A DNA stretch of 64,000 nt from assembly GCA_945643635.1 (NCBI GenBank), contig CALZFC010000164.1, positions 98,501 through 162,500 on the forward strand. The letters are read 5' to 3'. Of this stretch, positions 59,460-64,000 are shown one piece after another. Every line of letters begins with the position of its first letter. Within the stretch, counting starts at the first letter, position 1. The translations under genes and the position numbers were made by a program. The notes under the pieces were generated by a model that ran no database searches, was not told where the DNA came from, and saw only the letters and a list, made by a program, of their open reading frames with translations. The DNA comes from Allodiplogaster sudhausi. Lineage: Eukaryota; Nematoda; Chromadorea; Rhabditida; Diplogasteridae.

Positions 59460-60471
59460 GTCTCTCTCTGTCTCTGTCTCTCTCTGTCTCTCTCTCTCTG
59501 CTCTCCTAACATCTCATTCCTAACACTCTCGCCTTAATAGCACGGCGCATATCCCGAATGATGAGAAGGGGCAGCAAAGGTTAATTAAGAGGTGCGAATC
59601 ACTGCGGAGCGGCTAGACAGAGAAAAGTTGTGGAATCAAAGCAGAGAGAGAGAGAGAGAGAGAGAGCAGACAGGGAAAGAGAGACATAGAGCGAGGGCGA
59701 GTAAGAAGGAGAGGTGTATAAGATAGCGGTGTCAAATCTTGCATTTAGTTACTGCAATGTGGATGTTCGTCTGGTTTATTTTTGTTCAGATTCATATATT
59801 TATTAAATGAAATATAAAGTAAAATATAAAATACTCTGCAGTAAGATGAAACATCGAAAGAGTACGATCGGGCGTAGCTAGTGAGAAATGAAAAGATCAT
59901 GAGAAGAAAGAGAAAGAAGTCAACGGAGGAGGGATCGTCAATTTGGTTCTGGAAAAACGCGTAATCATTTTCACAAACAAGAAAAGTAAGTAAGTTACAA
60001 CTTTCTTTAAATAAAAAAAAACTCACTAAACACACTGACAGTTTGGGGATTTCTATATGCTACTTACAATATAAAAAAAAAACAATTTCCCGACTTTTGA
60101 TTCTGAATAAAAGCCTATGTATGTATGTATGGCGTGCCATTGCGGTGGGTGAAGTATGTATAAAATATGAGGAGTAAAATAAGAGAGTGAGACATAGGGA
60201 AGAAGGAAGAGGGAAAGCATGCAATTCTGCAAAGACAATTCTGAGTTGTCTATACATATTTGGCACGCCTACTCCGGGAATCTGTTCGAACTCACGCAAT
60301 ATTGACAGCAAGGAATGGGGAAAGTAAAGGAATGAATGGCTCTCTTCTATACCGTCAAGCAACTGAAGAATCTACTTTGGGGGGGGGGTTGAAAAGATTG
60401 TGACAATTATACATACACACACACACAAATAAGTTCTGTTATCTTTGAGTAATTGGAGATTCTTGCTTGTT

Positions 60472-63176
<2,705 letters not shown>

Positions 63177-63177
63177 C

Positions 63178-63285
63178 TTAAAGGAGATAAAAACTCACTT
63201 TTGAATTCGCGCCTTTTTGCCTGACGGAAGGCGAGAGAGCATGTGTTCTTTAGAGAGACGACATACAGGGAAATTCTAATAGGTT
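63178..63285. mobile_element. Short MITE-like repeat, copy of 9352-9461
   Basis: It begins TTAAAGGAGATAAAAACTC and contains GAATTCGCGCCTTTTTGCC, both shared with the TTAA-flanked element at 9352-9461. The far end is not clear. Its left end forms the intron end beside exon 63070-63176 of the homeobox gene: on the minus strand CTCCTTTAAG is the acceptor. Confidence 0.55.
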
Positions 63286-64000
63286 GTAAAACATTTTATT
63301 TATTTATACTTTCCCTTTCTTCTTGTTTCCCTTCCTTATCACTGCTTGTCTCCCAGAGCAGGGTACTGTAAGTGCTGTCCCTTGTGTGAGTCTGTGGAAG
63401 AGAATGCGGCTTGCGCCCTTTGAATGTTTGTTGCTGGCGAAACGATATGCTCACGACTGCACCGAGAAGCGAGAATTGAGAATCGACTTGAGGCAGCCGA
63501 GATTCAGAGAGAGACGATATAGAGAGGAGAGAGGAAGAGGAAATGAGAAGGAGAGAGAAAAGAGAGCAAGAGAGAGAAAGAGTGTGGGAGAGCGAGAGAG
63601 AGGTAGAGAGAATGAGAAAGCGCAAAATTCGCGCACTCGATAGACCATTCAATCATTCCACACATTCATTTTTCTCGCCCCTCCCAATATGCCCCCCCAC
63701 TCTTATATAAACAACCCATTGTCATTCTTGCTACTACGAGGCTCACGAATCTCTTCCCTTACTACTCAAAAACCTTACTGTTAGATGGCATCTCTTTTGT
63801 TCGCTTTCTCGCTCGCCCTCTCTATCTCTTTCTCACTCTTTCTCTCTTTCTCATCTCTCCCTCTCGCCCTCACTCTCACTCTCACCCTCCTTCTCTCTCT
63901 CTCTCACTCTCTTTCTCTTCTTCTCTCTCTCTCTCTCTCTCTTTCTTTCTCTTTCTCTCTCCCTCTCTCTATCATCACAAAAGAATGAATGTGCATGAGT
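63286..64000. other. Right edge: no gene recognised
   Basis: Mixed sequence with GA-rich (63500-63610) and CT-rich (63800-63970) tracts. It probably lies in the 5' intron or upstream region of the homeobox gene. No exon completing the first partial codon could be identified. Confidence 0.45.

Larger units (their letters stand above)
49677..60471. other. Long stretch with no recognised gene
   Basis: About 10.8 kb of AT-rich DNA with transposon remnants and dense purine or pyrimidine arrays: (CT)n near 52475-52560, 54198-54350, 56690-56700, 58112-58160 and 59416-59500; (GA)n near 55790-55862, 56850-56915, 58560-58640 and 59640-59670. The open frames are tract artefacts. A minus frame at 54592-54822 has ordinary composition, but no splice context or family match supports it. 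Confidence 0.55.

Overview
This is nuclear DNA from a nematode. The evidence is in the proteins: a DB-module secreted protein and a ground-like domain protein (both families are essentially nematode-restricted) and a fibronectin-type receptor tyrosine kinase of nematode style. Coding exons are short and GC-rich at third positions. They sit in AT-rich introns and intergenic DNA with very abundant (GA/CT)n and (TA)n microsatellites. No rRNA, convincing tRNA, CRISPR or bacterial-type feature was seen. I built exon models by hand from both splice sites and codon phase. Seven of the nine models close as complete ORFs in phase, with one non-canonical junction noted in the aminopeptidase.

Layout. 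0.15-4.5 kb (+): 3' end of a multi-pass membrane protein; its first visible intron holds a 2.4-kb foldback element. 5.6-8.0 kb (+): a 262-aa secreted DB-module protein. 8.6-13.9 kb (-): a 199-aa single-pass membrane protein with PPxY motifs. Its 4-kb intron holds most exons of a plus-strand gene that ends at 12.9 kb. 17.8-21.6 kb (+): a 443-aa secreted Pro/Gln-rich protein ending in a ground-like domain. 22.4-30.0 kb (-): a 24-exon, 921-aa receptor tyrosine kinase. 35.3-36.6 kb (-): a 176-aa protein with a C-terminal membrane anchor. 41.1-49.7 kb (+): a 26-exon, 980-aa type II membrane M1 aminopeptidase. 60.5-63.2 kb (-): an NK-2-class homeobox gene whose 5' end is not visible. The stretches 30-35, 36.6-41 and 49.7-60.5 kb show no recognisable gene and are packed with purine/pyrimidine tracts and transposon remnants.

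Mobile DNA. Three non-autonomous hAT-like elements carry CAGAG..CTCTG ends and 8-bp target duplications that can be read directly. Also present are a Tc1/mariner-like MITE inside TA repeats, a TTAA-flanked small MITE, a terminal-inverted-repeat family with a possible PIF/Harbinger transposase remnant, and a possible LINE remnant.

The genes do not form a pathway or operon that I can see. Several make cell-surface or secreted cuticle/epidermis-type products (DB protein, ground-like protein, receptor kinase, ectopeptidase), but that link is inference. The most unusual general feature is splicing: most introns have a pyrimidine at donor position +3 (GTCAGT, GTTAGC and similar), two use GC donors, and several acceptors use microsatellites or lie against transposon ends.
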